Shown one piece after another: positions 1 to 11,014 of a DNA stretch of 64,000 nucleotides (the first letter of the stretch is position 1; every line of letters starts with the position of its first letter). Origin of the DNA: Macrotis lagotis (taxonomy: Eukaryota > Chordata > Mammalia > Peramelemorphia > Peramelidae); contig NC_133665.1 in NCBI RefSeq assembly GCF_037893015.1, forward strand, positions 23,074,869-23,138,868, in the 5' to 3' direction. A program made the translations under genes and the position numbers. Below the pieces are notes generated by a model that was not told where the DNA came from, ran no database searches, and saw nothing but the letters and a program-made list of their open reading frames with translations.

Positions 1-165
1 ATGTTAAACAATATTGTACATGTACAACTTAGATTTCTCACTGCCATGAGGAGGGGGTGGAAAGGAAAGGTGGTAGGAAAATGTGGAACACAAAAGCTTG
101 AAAAAGGATGAATGTTGAAAACTATATTTGCATGTAATTGGAAAAAATAAATAAAAATAAAATAA
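1..165 (+). mobile_element. L1 LINE 3' UTR end, cut by window edge
   Basis: The stretch around 105-165 (gatgaatgttgaaaac, then catgtaattggaaaaa and an A-rich tail) is the sense version of the L1 3' end seen inverted at about 16770-16810. The G-rich run near 50-75 also fits a marsupial L1 3' UTR. Only the last part lies in the window. The open frame on the opposite strand here is a chance frame. Confidence 0.7.
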
Positions 166-459
166 GTTATTAAAGTATTTCATTTTCTCTTCTGTTAATC
201 TGGAACACTTTATATTTTTAATAGTCATCCATTTCACTAAGATTGCTACTTTATGGGCATACAGTTGGTCAAAAATAGATCCTGGTAGTTTGGTTTTCTT
301 TTTTTAAATCAAATTAATCAAAGATTTATCTATTTTATTGTTGTTGGGGTTTTTTTCATTAAAAGAGTCTCAGTTTTTATTAGCCCAATAGTTTTTTTCA
401 GTTTTATTAATTTTCCTTTGCTTTTCAGAATTTCTAATTTGGTGTTTAATTGGAGAGGT

Positions 460-777
460 TTAGTTTGTTCTTTTTCCTAGGGGTTGACCTCCTCTTTCTC
501 TGTTTTCTTCATGTAACAATTTAGAGATATGAAATTTCTGCCTAAAAACTGGTTTATCTATATTCCATATATTTTGGTATGTTGCCTCATTATTTTCATT
601 CTCTTTGATGAAATAATTAATTGTTTCTTTGATTTGTTGTTTGATCCACTCTTTCTTTAGGATTACATTATTAAGGTTCAAATTAATTTTAACATCTTTC
701 CATGGATCTTTATCACATATAATTTTGCTGCATTGTAATCTAAAGAGATTGAATTTAATATTTCTGACTTTCTGCAT
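460..777 (-). pseudogene. L1 ORF2 linker fragment between endonuclease and RT
   Basis: A 105-codon open frame whose product (ILKKEWIKQQIKETINYFIK, then NIWNIDKP) matches the typical L1 ORF2 region just after the endonuclease, where the element's protein contacts RNA. It is the longest surviving open stretch of this L1. It has no catalytic residues of its own and ends where the element is truncated. It is not an independent gene. Confidence 0.75.
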
Positions 778-924
778 TTGATAGTGAGGGTTTTCAATGT
801 CCTTTTTCTGTCTTAATTACTTTTTGTGTAGGTACCATGTACCACTGAGACAAAGGTACATTTCTTTTTATCCCCTGTCAATTTTTCCAGAGGTTTATCA
901 GATCTAACTTTGTTAGAATTCTAT

Positions 925-1122
925 TCACCACCTTAACTTCTTCTTGTTTATCTTATGGCTAACTTTATTGAGTTCTGAGAGGTGTAGGTTGAAGCCTCCC
1001 ATTAACATGGTTTTACTGTCTATATCTTCCGGTTTAACATTTAATTTCTCCTCTAAGAATTTGGATGTTAGGCCACTTGGTGAATGCATGTTTATTTCAT
1101 TGTCTATGGTACCTGTTAGCAA
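925..1122 (-). pseudogene. L1 ORF2 endonuclease fragment, catalytic Asp lost
   Basis: A 65-codon frame with LTGTIDNE followed by FLEEKLN and GGFNLHLSELNK. In active L1 endonucleases the corresponding motif is GDFN, where Asp and Asn are catalytic. Here Asp is replaced by Gly, so this copy could not nick DNA. The frame continues upstream (about 1135-1200) only after a frameshift. Confidence 0.75.
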
Positions 1123-2109
1123 TATGTAGTCTTCTTCCTTATCTCTTTTAATTATAATTATTTTTTGTTTTTGTTTTGTCTAAGATCAAGATTGCTACCC
1201 TCATTTTTTATTTTTTTACTTCAGTTGAAGCAAGTCTTTTATCTTGATTGTGCCTGTTTTTCTACTTCAAATTTCTAGTAAAAAAATAGTATAGAATTCC
1301 GTTTTTTAATCTACTCTGCTATCCAATTGTTCTTTATAGGAGAGTTCATCCCATTTGCATTTACAGTTATGATAATTAACTCTGTATTTCTCTTCATCCT
1401 GTTTCCCAGTCTGATTATACTTTTCTCTCTCCTTTCACCCTGTCCCTCCTCACCAGTGTTTTGCTTCTGACCATCACCTCCCTTTATCTACTCTCCCTTC
1501 TATTAGCTTCTCTTCCTTTCTCCTCCCCTTCTTCTGCTACTTCTGCTTTCCCTTCTGACTTTCTTTCTATCAGATTTCTCCTTTTCTCCTTTCCCCCCTT
1601 TTTCTTATACTTCACTACAGTTTAAGATAAATTTCTACTCTGAGTGCTTTTCCCTCTTTGAGCTAAATGTAATAAGATTAAGGTTAAACCAATGCTTACT
1701 CACTCCTTCACATTCTTCTGTAATATGTATTTTTTACCTCTTCATGTGATGTAGCTTACCCTCTTCTTCCTTTCCCTTTCCCCCTTTTCCAGGACAATTC
1801 TTTTTTTACTTCTTAAGTTTTTTGTATCATCACATCAATCAACTTATACCCACACCCTCTAAGTATACTTCTAACTACCCTAATACATATTCAATACTCA
1901 AAAGTTAAAAACATTATCCACCCATATAGTGATGTTTGATCATATTGAATAATGTTTCTTTTTCTTTCCTGTTTAACTTTTTATTCTTCTCTTGAGTCTT
2001 TTATTTGAACATCAAATTTTCTATTCAGTTCCAATTTTTTTCATTAGAAAATATCAAAGGTTCCTCATTTCATTGAATGTCCACTTTCCTACTAAAAGAT
2101 TAACCTAAT

Positions 2110-2271
2110 TTTTTTTATTTTGTTTTGTTTTGTTTTTGTAAGGCAATGGGATTAAGTGGTTTGCCCAAGGTCATATAGTCAGCTAATTATTAAGTGTCTG
2201 AGGTTATATTTGAACTCAAGGTCTCCTGACTCCAGGGCCATGCTCTATCCACTGTGCTACCGAGCTGCCCC
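2110..2271 (-). mobile_element. Marsupial tRNA-like SINE, antisense, inside L1
   Basis: Near full-length antisense copy: T-rich tail, then gtaaggcaatgggattaag, ending with gagctgcccc. It interrupts L1 ORF1, so it inserted after the L1. It shows several substitutions against the younger copies in this window. Confidence 0.85.
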
Positions 2272-2678
2272 TTAACTTCAATTTTTGCTAGGTAGTTGAT
2301 ACTTGGTTGTAACACTAGCTCCATTATCATCCTGAATACCATATTCCAAGTTTTCCTATCCTTTAATGTAGAAGTTGCTAAATACTGTAATCCTGACTGT
2401 GGCTCTCTGATATTTGAATTGTTTGTTCCTTTCTGGCTGTTGGTAGTATTTTCTCCATTACCTGATAATTTTCAAAATAGTTATAATATTCCTGAATTAA
2501 TTTTGGGATGTCATTCAGGAGGTGATCAGTGGATTATTTCAATGAATATTTTCTCTGGTTCTAGGTTGATGATTTCTTAAAACATGCTGTCCATGCTCTT
2601 TTTTTTTTTAAAACCATCTCTCCTGGATCTCTTTTCCCAAGTTAGTTGTTTTTCCAATGAGGTGTTTGACATTTTCTT

Positions 2679-2960
2679 CTATTTTTTCATTCTTTTGACT
2701 TGTTTGATTAATTCTTGATATCTTATAGAATCATAAGCTTCTACTTTCCTGATTCTAGTTTTTGAAGTTTTATTTTCTTCAGTAAATATTTGTCCTTCCT
2801 CTTCCAGACTATTGAATCTCTTTTGCATAACTCTTATTTCTTTACACAACTTTTCTTCTGCCTCTCTTATTTGATTGTAATATATTTTTAACTCTTCCAA
2901 GATGACTTTTTGGGCTTGAGACCAATTCATATTTCTTTTTGAGGTTTCATATTTTGACAC
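2679..2960 (-). pseudogene. L1 ORF1 coiled-coil fragment
   Basis: A 93-codon frame, heavily charged with E, K, R and Q and with regularly spaced hydrophobic residues, as expected of the L1 ORF1p trimerising coiled coil. It lies upstream (minus-strand sense) of the decayed ORF1 C-terminal region. It opens with Met but reads into frames interrupted by stops, so no complete ORF1 protein is possible. Confidence 0.7.
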
Positions 2961-3589
2961 TGTTATCTTCTCCTGTGTTTGGGGTTTAGTTTCTCTGTAA
3001 ACATAGTATATCTATGGTCAGGGTTCTTTTCTGGTTTTTTGCTCATTTTTAATCTATTTCATGATTTTTAAAGTTGAGTTCTGATCCTGGGCACAGAAGA
3101 CATTTTCCCAAGCTTTTTGTGCTGTGGGTCAGGGGGCCTCCAGGGCTTATGTCTTACTTACTGGGCTAGGGTGGCTCAGTCTAATCATAATGTACTTGAG
3201 TTCAATGGCTAGCAAGTTGCCTTTTTCACTGGGCCTGGAGGCCTCTAAGCTGTGCTCCTATGCCACTATCCTGTTGAGCCAGGACTATGGAGCCTCAATT
3301 ACTGGTCTGTGCTGAGGCACTTGCCTCCTGCTGGCTCATCCAGACACTGTTGAGCTCCCCTTTTATCTAAGTGAAACAGACCTTTCTGAAGTCCTTCTAA
3401 ATTATCTTCAGCTAGAAAATTGTTTTACTTCATATTTTTTGTGGGTTTTGTCTAGATTTTGTTTAGAGGTTTGATTCAACATTGTTTCTGAGGGAAACTA
3501 GGGAGAGCCCAGGCAACTTTCTTGCTCTTCTCTGCTGTCTTCTGATCCTTTTATTTAAGGTGACAGGATGTTTGGACCACCTGTTGTTT

Positions 3590-3985
3590 TTACAGCAGAT
3601 GAGCAAAAATTGGTGGGGAAGGTCTAGTGTTCCAGGAAGACAACAAACATTTCTTAAGAATTTACTATGTTCTAGGTACTGGGAAAGAAAAGCAGAACCA
3701 TTCTCAAGGAATTTATGTTCTCATGAAGGAAGACAACACAAAAGATAGTTGAAAAGGAGGGAGAGATATTATGAAAGTGCCTTCATGGGAGCAAGGTGTA
3801 GAACCCAGAAATTCAGAAGTATAGTCTTGAAGAAAATTATAGTTTAATGGTCTAGGTTCCTACCCAAAATGGAAGCTCAGGGGGAACTCACCAATGGGAG
3901 AAGGAAGCTATAGGGATTTTCCAGGGTGAGAAGTCTAAGCAAGATTGGTGGATGAGACAGCACCTGGGACTGGTTGAAATGCCCT
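3590..3985. repeat. Old unclassified interspersed repeat
   Basis: The string actatgttctaggtactggg, then ggaatttatgttctcatgaagg and cagaaattcag, fits a widespread old mammalian repeat that starts with a 'tattaagcacctactatgtgccaggcac'-like segment. Related copies lie at 14690, 16085, 21885, 31855 and 37110. I cannot name the family with certainty. It was not examined base by base beyond 3800. Confidence 0.45.
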
Positions 3986-3989
3986 ATAC

Positions 3990-4580
3990 TCTTGGTTCTA
4001 GTTTTTTTGTGGATTTTATTGTTAGAAATATAAAATAGATAATAGGTGATTTTAAATGGAAGGTCACTAGTTCTTGAGTTTTAAAGGTGGCTCCTGAATT
4101 TTTAAAGGTTGACTAGAAATATTATAAGATAAAAAATTGGAGGAATTATTCTAAGTCCAAGTCAGTTTAAAGTGTGATTTTTTTTTCTGAGAGGCAGGTA
4201 TTTGGACCTCTCATGTTTCTCTTTAACTCATGTCAGTATTGCTTTCATGGTTATAGAAACAATATTTCAACACTTTCAGAATATGATTTCAACCATCAGA
4301 ACACTCCTTCCACAAATACTGACTATAAACTTATCTACAAATTAATAGTATTTTTGAATTACTGTGGCTAAAAAATATCATTACCTTGTGGACAAACCTC
4401 TGCTGATGGACCTTTTTGGACTAACATTGTTTGGTCCTCAGAAGAGATAAGTAGTCAACAATTAGGCCCATACTTGAAGGCCTTCTAGCTTGGAAGGACA
4501 GGTAAAGGCTTAAAGAATTAGAGAAATTCAAATGTTATTAATCCAGCTGGCATCCCCAAAAGAATCTCCACTATAGCATT
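3990..4580. other. No recognised feature
   Basis: AT-rich sequence with no gene, RNA or repeat that I can identify. The 65-codon open frame at 4174-4371 is low-complexity in origin and not convincing. Confidence 0.4.
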
Positions 4581-4588
4581 CCAAATAA

Positions 4589-4732
4589 TTTTTTTTGCAA
4601 GGCAATGGGGTTAAGTGGCTTGCCCAAGGCCACACAGCTAGGTAATTATTAAGTTTGTGAGGCCAGATTTGAACTCAGGTACTCCTGACTCCAGGGCCGG
4701 TGCTCTATCCCCTGCGCCACCTAGCCACCCCC
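4589..4732 (-). mobile_element. Marsupial tRNA-like SINE, antisense, with target duplication
   Basis: Full-length antisense copy from ttgcaaggcaatggggttaa to cacctagccaccccc. The flanks carry ccaaataa at 4581-4588 and 4733-4740, an 8-nt direct repeat that fits an L1-type target-site duplication. Confidence 0.9.
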
Positions 4733-4769
4733 CCAAATAAGTTTTTAATTTTATTTGAAGATTTACATG

Positions 4770-4900
4770 GAAGAATATGACTCTACAAGGCAGCCCATTC
4801 CATGTTTGAACTGTTCTTGAGTTGTTTTGTCTTGATGTAAAAGCCTAAATTTGCCTTCTTTCTCTTTAGTGTCTATCATAAGTGATACTCCATATGTGGT
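4770..4900 (-). mobile_element. CR1/L3 LINE 3' region, antisense fragment
   Basis: The string ggcagcccattccatgtttg, followed by agcctaaatttgccttc, matches the antisense 3' part of the old amniote CR1/L3 LINE. The same part occurs at 39775 and 54120. Confidence 0.55.
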
Positions 4901-4949
4901 TTACTACATGTAGCATAACACAGAAGGGTTTATAGCACTTTTACCTGAA

Positions 4950-5320
4950 GAGGCAGCTAAGTTGTGTAATGAAGGGATGATGGACCTGCAGTCATGCAGA
5001 CCTGAGTTCAAATCTAGACCTTAGCTAGCTGTGTAATCCTGAGCCAGTCCCTTAAACTTCTGTCTGCCTCAGTTTCTTCAATTATAAAATGGGACTAATA
5101 ATATCAATTTCCTTTCTTTTTTTGACTAGGCAATGACTTGCCCAGGTCACACAACTAGGTAATTATTAAGTGTCTAAGGTTAAATTTGAACTCAAGTCCT
5201 CCTAACTCCAGGGCTGATACTCTATCCACTATGCCACCTAGCTGTCCCAACATCAACTTCTTAAAGTTACTGTGAGGATTAAATAAACTAAATCTCTCTA
5301 GCCCAAAGTCATGTGAGGTG
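4950..5320 (+). mobile_element. MIR/THER-type SINE, split by a younger SINE
   Basis: tgagttcaaatctagacc, tgtaatcctgagccag, ctgcctcagtttctt, ataaaatgggactaataata, and after the interruption ttaaagttactgtgaggatt form a clear sense MIR/THER core SINE. The interruption at 5111-5248 is an antisense tRNA-like SINE. Confidence 0.75.
5111..5248 (-). mobile_element. Marsupial tRNA-like SINE nested in MIR
   Basis: Antisense copy, from ctaggcaatgacttgcc to cacctagctgtccc, with a small internal deletion near the tail. The flanks aatatcaattt (5100-5110) and aacatcaactt (about 5249-5259) look like a slightly decayed duplication. Confidence 0.85.
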
Positions 5321-6600
5321 TTATTTGGGTTTTGTCTGTCCTGTCACACTACTGACTTCTATTGAATTTGCAGGTCACTGAAACTTCCAGATTTTTCTCG
5401 GAACTCACAGTCTACTATAACAGTCTTTCAGGATTCATGGTCCCCTTGACAGTGTGCTGGAACATTAGAGAAGGATTTTTAAGAAAAAAAATTATGCTGG
5501 GCTTTAACTCTATCAAGATAATCTGTGAATTCCAAAAGCAAATCTATTAGATTGGAAAAAGGTCAAACTCAGTGACATTTCTGGATCAAGTCCAAACCTG
5601 GGGTCCAAATTCACACTGGGACATTAGTACAAGTGTCCATCTATTCACATACAGAAATTGGTTACCTCACACTACTTTGTGATTTGTTGCAGTCCAGAAA
5701 GTCATGATTTCATTAGGAAGAAGACCCAAAGCAGCAATCTAAATATTAGTGTCCATACTGTCAGGATAATTAGTGATTTTCATCACTTTCATTATGCCAA
5801 TTTAGACATAAGACTTTTTTTCCTATTCCAACACTTTGGGAACTGGGTTAAGGGGCCACAGAATGGAACTTACTTGAGGCCACTCAATGGGAACTTAATT
5901 AGAAAAACACAGGCATGTCTTTGTTGGTAGAGGTATAAACATGGTTTCTAGGCAATTCCCTTTCTTTCCATCTCCCTAAATATTTGATGAAGCAGTGATT
6001 TCTTTCTTTTTCCCTTGTACCTTTAGCAATAGGTTTTTTTTCTCACCATCATAATCACTCCAGGACCCTCTTTGCTTAAAGAAAAAAACTTCCCTCAAAA
6101 TGACATTTTATAAGCAAAAAATAGAATGAAGAGGGAAAGGACCAGACTCTACATAAAACATCTAACTATTACTAACAGGTTATCATTTGGCTTCCCTTAC
6201 CTGGGACATGCTTAATTGGGACAACTGTTTTATTGGGCACTCTGTCTGGAAAGTCCATGCAGCTTTATGAAAACAGAGGCAATAAAAATGATGTACAACT
6301 TCTGCTTTTAAGGGATAGTTTTGGCATAGTGGGAGGCAAATTGAGAATGAACTTGGTCTACTGAATTGAACACTGAACTGGGAATTGAGCTATTCTTGGA
6401 TTTTGGAAAGTTTCTTTTAATTCTCAATGTCATAGTCTCCATGAAAACAAAATGGGTTCACTAGTAGTCACTTAGCTATTTTTGACCTCAATTCATTCAA
6501 AACCCCAGTTTATACATTTCCCGTCACTGCTACAATTGGATAGTTTAGTGAAATCTCAGTTCAGCCCCTGGCAGAGCCCTGAGAAAATGGTCAACTTGAC
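5320..6600. other. Unassigned single-copy-looking DNA
   Basis: No repeat or gene recognised. Open frames at 5362-5550 and 5658-5930 have no family signature and no supporting splice pattern. Confidence 0.4.
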
Positions 6601-6601
6601 T

Positions 6602-6813
6602 ATCTAGAGCAGGGCTAGGGCAGCCTCCTGCCTGCAGACTGTATTGATCTGGAATTGCCAAGGTATCCGCAGGAGGGACTCAAAATTCAATAAATCTTGA
6701 AGTTTTTTTAGGAATGAATTAATTAAATGTTTGACCAAAGATAGCATATGAATGTTGTTATAAATATCCAAATGGTCCTTGGCAGAAAAATGGTTCCCCA
6801 CCCTGATCTAGAA
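6602..6813. mobile_element. Non-autonomous hAT DNA transposon with target duplication
   Basis: The element runs 6610-6805 (196 bp). It begins cagggctaggg and ends ggttccccaccctg, giving short imperfect inverted ends (cagggctagg / cagggtgggg). It is flanked by atctagag (6602-6609) and atctagaa (6806-6813), the 8-bp duplication typical of hAT insertion. The internal tgtttgaccaaagatagca and atccaaatggtccttggca resemble a common old mammalian hAT (Charlie/MER group). There is no transposase. The frame at 6604-6801 lies wholly inside it. Confidence 0.75.
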
Positions 6814-6814
6814 G

Positions 6815-7228
6815 AAGCAAAAGTTGTAACATGGGTTAAGGATTCCTATGGTTTCCAGTGAGCTTGAGCTCTGGGGAATATTCTAGCAGAGCTGAGTGAT
6901 GTAGACTTCTGAGTGGCAAGTTGGCTTTGCCCTACCATTGAAAGCTTGTCACCAATCGTATCATGCTGAAGATTAGACCATCAAGAAAAAGGATGTACTG
7001 TTTCACCACTTTTGTCACCAGGAAATCAGATACTGGCACTTTGCCTAGCATTGTGGAGCCTCAATGCTACCGGAAGCAAATCAGATCCACAAGGTCAAGC
7101 ACTCCTGAAACATCCAGATATCACCAAAAGTCCTGTGTCCTATCAGTCAGGTGAAACAGTTCTGGAAAAGTCAAATAAGAAAGATATCTTTGTATAAGAC
7201 TTCCCTCAATATAATAAACATCATGTGC
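6815..7228. other. Unassigned DNA with two overlapping short frames
   Basis: Frames of 63 and 61 codons overlap at 6963-7197. The first product has many R, K, S and T residues but no domain I recognise, and neither has coding context. An ancient pseudogene is possible but not demonstrable by eye. Confidence 0.3.
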
Positions 7229-7500
7229 ATGTATATGATGACATGACCTTCGATTATGAAAAATGAGCATAATCATTTATGTAAATACATTTCTAAGTGT
7301 AGATGTATCCATACAACAAAACTTGGAAATGTACACATGCAACATGTATACATGTAAATACCAACATGAATCTGCACGTGTGCCTATAGGCATACGTGTA
7401 TATTATATACACTTTCATATATACACACATGAATAAGTGTGTGCACACATACTATATATGCATACATATGTATATTTATATGTAGTGTGTGTATATATGG
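7228..7500. repeat. TA/TG/CA-rich simple repeat tract
   Basis: Degenerate alternating purine-pyrimidine sequence (tatatacac, catatgtatat, gtgtgtatatatgg). Confidence 0.7.
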
Positions 7501-7800
7501 GCTAAACAAGTTTGACAGGCCTCAAACTTGCTGGTGAGACAGGGGAATGTCTACCCTCAGCATATGAAGTCTTCTCCTGGAAGAATAGACAGATGAGAAC
7601 AAATTGTTCCAAAGGCCATGAGGACCCCTGAAACGGGTTCTGTGGAGTGCTTAGAGCTTGTCCAGGCATCAAAGATATCAAAGTCCTCCTGGGTCATTTT
7701 TTTGTTGTTTGTCTTGCTCTTGGGTTTTGATGGCTCTGGAAGAGAGAGTGAGGCTAACAACTTTGTGCAACTCTGCCTCCTCCATTAAATACAATTCATT
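7500..7800. other. No recognised feature
   Basis: No repeat or gene identified. The minus-strand frame at 7557-7760 has no family resemblance. Confidence 0.35.
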
Positions 7801-7801
7801 G

Positions 7802-7843
7802 GGGGAGGGCAGCTAAAGGATGCAGTGGATAGAGCACTAAGAG
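7802..7843 (+). mobile_element. Head fragment of the tRNA-like SINE
   Basis: gagggcagctaaaggatgc followed by agtggatagagcacta is the 5' head only. The body and tail are missing, so this is a truncated or deleted copy. Confidence 0.6.
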
Positions 7844-7844
7844 A

Positions 7845-8700
7845 AATGGTAGAAATTATAGTGTGGAAGTTCTCTAATAATTAGGATTATCTAAAGCTGG
7901 AAATTCCCTGCCTCAATGTTCCAGTGAAGTAACTATTTTAGAGTAGATAGGGTTTTGTTCTAGAATGCTGACATGAAGAATGCACAGAGAGAGAGAGTTC
8001 TTTCCTCCCAGTGACCACTATGTCCAGTATTGCATTGCTATAGTGTCCTTTACTCTGGGGGCACATTTTCTTCCAAACCCTAAGGTAGTGATAACCAGAC
8101 TTTCTGGGAGACAACCCTCTCCAGGGTGTTGTTTTAGCTTTGGTCAAGCTGTTCTTAATATGTTGCCTTGTTCTTTCACTGAATTTGTCCCATGTGTAGT
8201 TTTGGCACTGATTAATTCTCTATTACTAGAAGGGAAGGCTAGACAATCAGTTGTTGAGAATGATATAGTCAATATTGATGATTTCCGGTAGAGTCTGGAC
8301 TAGGTGACTATTGAGGTATCTCCCAAATTTTCACTTTGATGATTACTATGAGTAAAGAAGAATAGTCAACAGATGCTTAAGTGGGATACTCAGATAATCC
8401 AAGTGGAAGCTTTCAGAATTATTTTCCAGGGAGATCAAAAGACCTAGTCACACCTTTATTTTTTAATACTGAAAATTATATTCAGTTTAATCATTTACAT
8501 TACTCATTAAAATTTGGCTCCAAAAGCTTGGCCATTTAAAAACATTCAAATATACCCTCAAAGTCCAAAAACTTATTAATAATCTTTGGCAGTATCTTTA
8601 AAAATTCTTTGTAGAGTCTGGCTGCTAAGAAGTTTTCAAAAAAAGTAGTTCCAATATTGTTTTCAGCAAGGAAAAAATTTTTGGAATATGTATGTAGCTT
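7845..8700. other. Mostly unassigned; weak MIR-like tail near 8285-8345
   Basis: agagtctggactaggtgact with cccaaattttc recalls the 3' part of a MIR. The rest is unrecognised. Overlapping frames on both strands at 7938-8291 have no family signature. Confidence 0.3.
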
Positions 8701-8704
8701 CCAT

Positions 8705-8870
8705 AGATGACTATTTAGATTTAGAACTGGAAAGAACCAGAGAGGCTGAATCCAACTCCTTCACATTATAGATGAGAAAAGTGAGGAAAAAGAAGTTAAA
8801 ATAACTTGCTCATATTTACAGAAATTAAGCTCCTTGACTACAGGTCAGTGTTAATATTTGTGGACATAAA
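8705..8870 (-). mobile_element. MIR-type SINE relic, antisense
   Basis: agaactggaaagaaccag, tccaactccttcacattatag, atgagaaaagtgagg and taacttgctc form the antisense MIR/THER pattern, heavily diverged. Confidence 0.55.
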
Positions 8871-8924
8871 TTCTGTTAAAATGATTTTTTAAGAAAGCAA
8901 TCATTCTATATTTTTATGTTATTT

Positions 8925-9690
8925 TATTTTTTTCAACTACCATAAAAAGATAGTTTTCATTGTTCATTCTTTTATAAGCTTTTGAGTTCCACATTTTTCT
9001 ATCACTGTCCCCCCCCCCCCCCCAACATGGCAGCAAGTAATCTGATACAATTGCATTTAACAAAGTCATGTTGTGAAAAAAGAATTAGAACTTAAGGGAA
9101 GTGAAAAAAACTTAAGAAAGAAAGAAAAACAGAAAGGAAGTTTTAAAAAGTGAACATATCATGCTTCGTTCTGCATTCAGACTCCATAGTTTTTTTTCTT
9201 TATAGGTGGATGGCATTTTTCAAAACAAATCTCTCAGGATTGTCCTTGATCACTGAACTGCTGAGAGGAGTAATAAAAGTCAATCTCTCAATGTTGCTGT
9301 TAATGTATATAATGTTCTCCTGGTTCTGCTTACTTCACTCAGCATCAGTTCATGCAAACATTTCCAGAATTTTTTGAAGTCTGTCCACTCTTTATTTCTT
9401 AGCAATCAATAGTACTCCATTGCATTCATATACCATAATTTGCTCAGCTGTTCTCCAATTGATGGGCATCCCCGAAATTTCCAATTCTTTGCCAATACAA
9501 AAAGAACTGCTATAAATATTTTTGTACATATGGGTCTTTTCCCCTTTTTTATGTTCACTTTGGCATATAGTAGTGATATTGCTGGATCAAAGGTAGGCAC
9601 AATTTTGTTTCCTATAATCATTTTATCCTTCAGCCACATTTCATATATCATTAATAATATACTTACAAGCCAGATACTATAAAAATGGAC
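8925..9690 (-). mobile_element. L1 LINE 3' end, antisense, 5'-truncated
   Basis: Minus-strand reading gives the ORF2 C-terminus (about 9651-9406: FDPAISLLYA, then CTKIFIAVLFVLAKNWKFRG and CPSIGEQLSKLWYMNAMEYY), then 3' UTR to about 8925. It includes a poly-C tract at 9008-9022, corresponding to a G-rich run in the element. The RT domain is absent. Confidence 0.85.
9406..9651 (-). pseudogene. L1 ORF2 C-terminal fragment
   Basis: An 81-codon frame ending just after the conserved LWYM..MEYY motif near the end of ORF2. It starts downstream of the Cys motif, so it carries no catalytic domain. It is part of the 5'-truncated element at 8925-9690. Confidence 0.8.
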
Positions 9691-9724
9691 AAATATACAA
9701 TCTGTTAAAGTTTGAAAAGCTTTA

Positions 9725-9850
9725 CCTTTCCATGTCTGTGAGGTATTGCTCTGCCCAATTTATAGTTGAGGAAACTGGGAGAGATTAGATGGCTTGTACA
9801 TATCACAAAACTAGTATCAGCTGAGATTTGAATTCAATCCTCTAGCTTTT
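9725..9850 (-). mobile_element. MIR-type SINE relic, antisense
   Basis: tatagttgaggaaactggga, then gattagatggcttgtacata and ctgagatttgaattcaatcc match the antisense MIR core. Confidence 0.5.
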
Positions 9851-9859
9851 ATTTTTTAT

Positions 9860-10570
9860 ATTTTTGATTTTCTTTTCCTCTTCATTCCCCTCCCCCCAAA
9901 CTTCCATTGAGTCTTATTCATTTTTCTTTATTTGGAAGGAATGAATATTTAACAGATTACTTTGTGGCTTTTTCTAGTCCGATCATGATGCTCCCCTCTC
10001 AAACTTTCCCCTCTCTTTTTTTCCCCCACAGGGAAAAGTCTTCTAGCTCATTGCTATGCTATTCAGAAAAGCACCCTGAGCTGTTGAAATGTTTGCAGTC
10101 TGATCATAAGGTCAATGCTAGAAATTTTAAGGTATAAAAAGGATTAGCAAGAGCTTGCTGCAGCATGGTGATGTCATAATCATTGTTGGAATTAATGTTG
10201 TGTTACCTTCACTATTTGCCTCCTAAAAGTCTTTGGGGGTTGTTCTGCTGAAGGTCACTCTTGGCTGAGGAATTGGCATTTGAATGATTTTGCTCATAAT
10301 AAATTTCTTCTCTGGGAATGGCTTTATGCCATCATTTGCTATTATTTTGATTAACAAAAGCCAGGGTACAATGAAGGATCGTAGAGTCTGCGGGTGCATG
10401 TATGTACATCTTGGCTCCTCGTGAACAAAAGTCAGTTATATCAAGGGTCATTGACTTTCTGGGCTATACTACAGACATGGAATTCCATTTCTATTAAAAA
10501 AATCATGAAGTAGATTTTCAAATGCTCTTGGTTTTAGGTTACTCTGGTTGCTGATTTATAAACCTGAAAG
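9860..10570. other. Unassigned DNA
   Basis: No repeat recognised between about 9930 and 10560. The 76-codon frame at 9907-10137 has no signature. Relatively complex sequence near 10140-10460. Confidence 0.35.
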
Positions 10571-10574
10571 CCTT

Positions 10575-10745
10575 CACTAATCTTAGGATCTTAGAGTCAA
10601 AACTGGTAGGGACTTTGAATATTATTGCATCCAATCCAAATGAGGAAATTGAGGCACAGAGAACTAGTCTCTGAAGAAGAATTCAGACTTCGGTCTTCAC
10701 CACTCTATGTCCAATATTCTATCCTCTTTACTATCCTTCCTCTCA
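10575..10745 (-). mobile_element. MIR-type SINE relic, antisense
   Basis: aggatcttagagtcaaaactgg, then aatgaggaaattgaggcaca and attctatcctctttac fit the antisense MIR pattern. Confidence 0.55.
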
Positions 10746-10877
10746 GATGATTTCAATCCAAATTCCAAATTGTGAAAACATTTGAATCTATTTGAGTACC
10801 CTTTCTTTTCTATTGGCAGGATGAATGAAACCCCACTAATGAGAGTCATTGTTAGTTACAATATGGCAAGTGTATGT

Positions 10878-11012
10878 TTCTTTTTTTTTTTTTTTGACAA
10901 GGCGATGGAGTTAAGTGACCTGCCCAAAGTCACACAGCTAGGAAATTATTAAATGTATTACATTGTATTTGAACTCAGGTCCTCCTGATCCTAGGACTGA
11001 TGCTCTATCCAA
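10878..11012 (-). mobile_element. tRNA-like SINE, antisense, old
   Basis: T-run, then gacaaggcgatggagttaag, tgcccaaagtcacacagcta and ctgatgctctatccaa. The final cacctagctgccc segment is missing. Confidence 0.8.
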
Positions 11013-11014
11013 GG

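Larger units (their letters stand above)
245..3560 (-). mobile_element. L1 LINE, 5' half only (5' UTR, ORF1, partial ORF2), degenerate
   Basis: Read on the minus strand this begins with a GC-richer 5' UTR-like block (about 3560-2970). ORF1 follows: a coiled coil at 2960-2679, rich in E, K and Q, and an RNA-binding C-terminal region towards 1900. ORF2 endonuclease remains come next at about 1200-925, with the GVAIL motif and a decayed DFNLHLSEL motif in which the Asp has become Gly (GGFNLHLSEL). The post-endonuclease linker runs at 777-460. Reverse transcriptase, the Cys motif, 3' UTR and poly(A) are absent, so it is 3'-truncated. Stops and frameshifts are frequent. A SINE interrupts ORF1 at 2110-2271. 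The assignment of 1250-1880 within the element is unclear. Confidence 0.85.

Noticed and set aside
6963..7197. Basic 63-codon product considered as a ribosomal protein pseudogene
   Set aside because: No ribosomal protein I know matches it in order; left unassigned.
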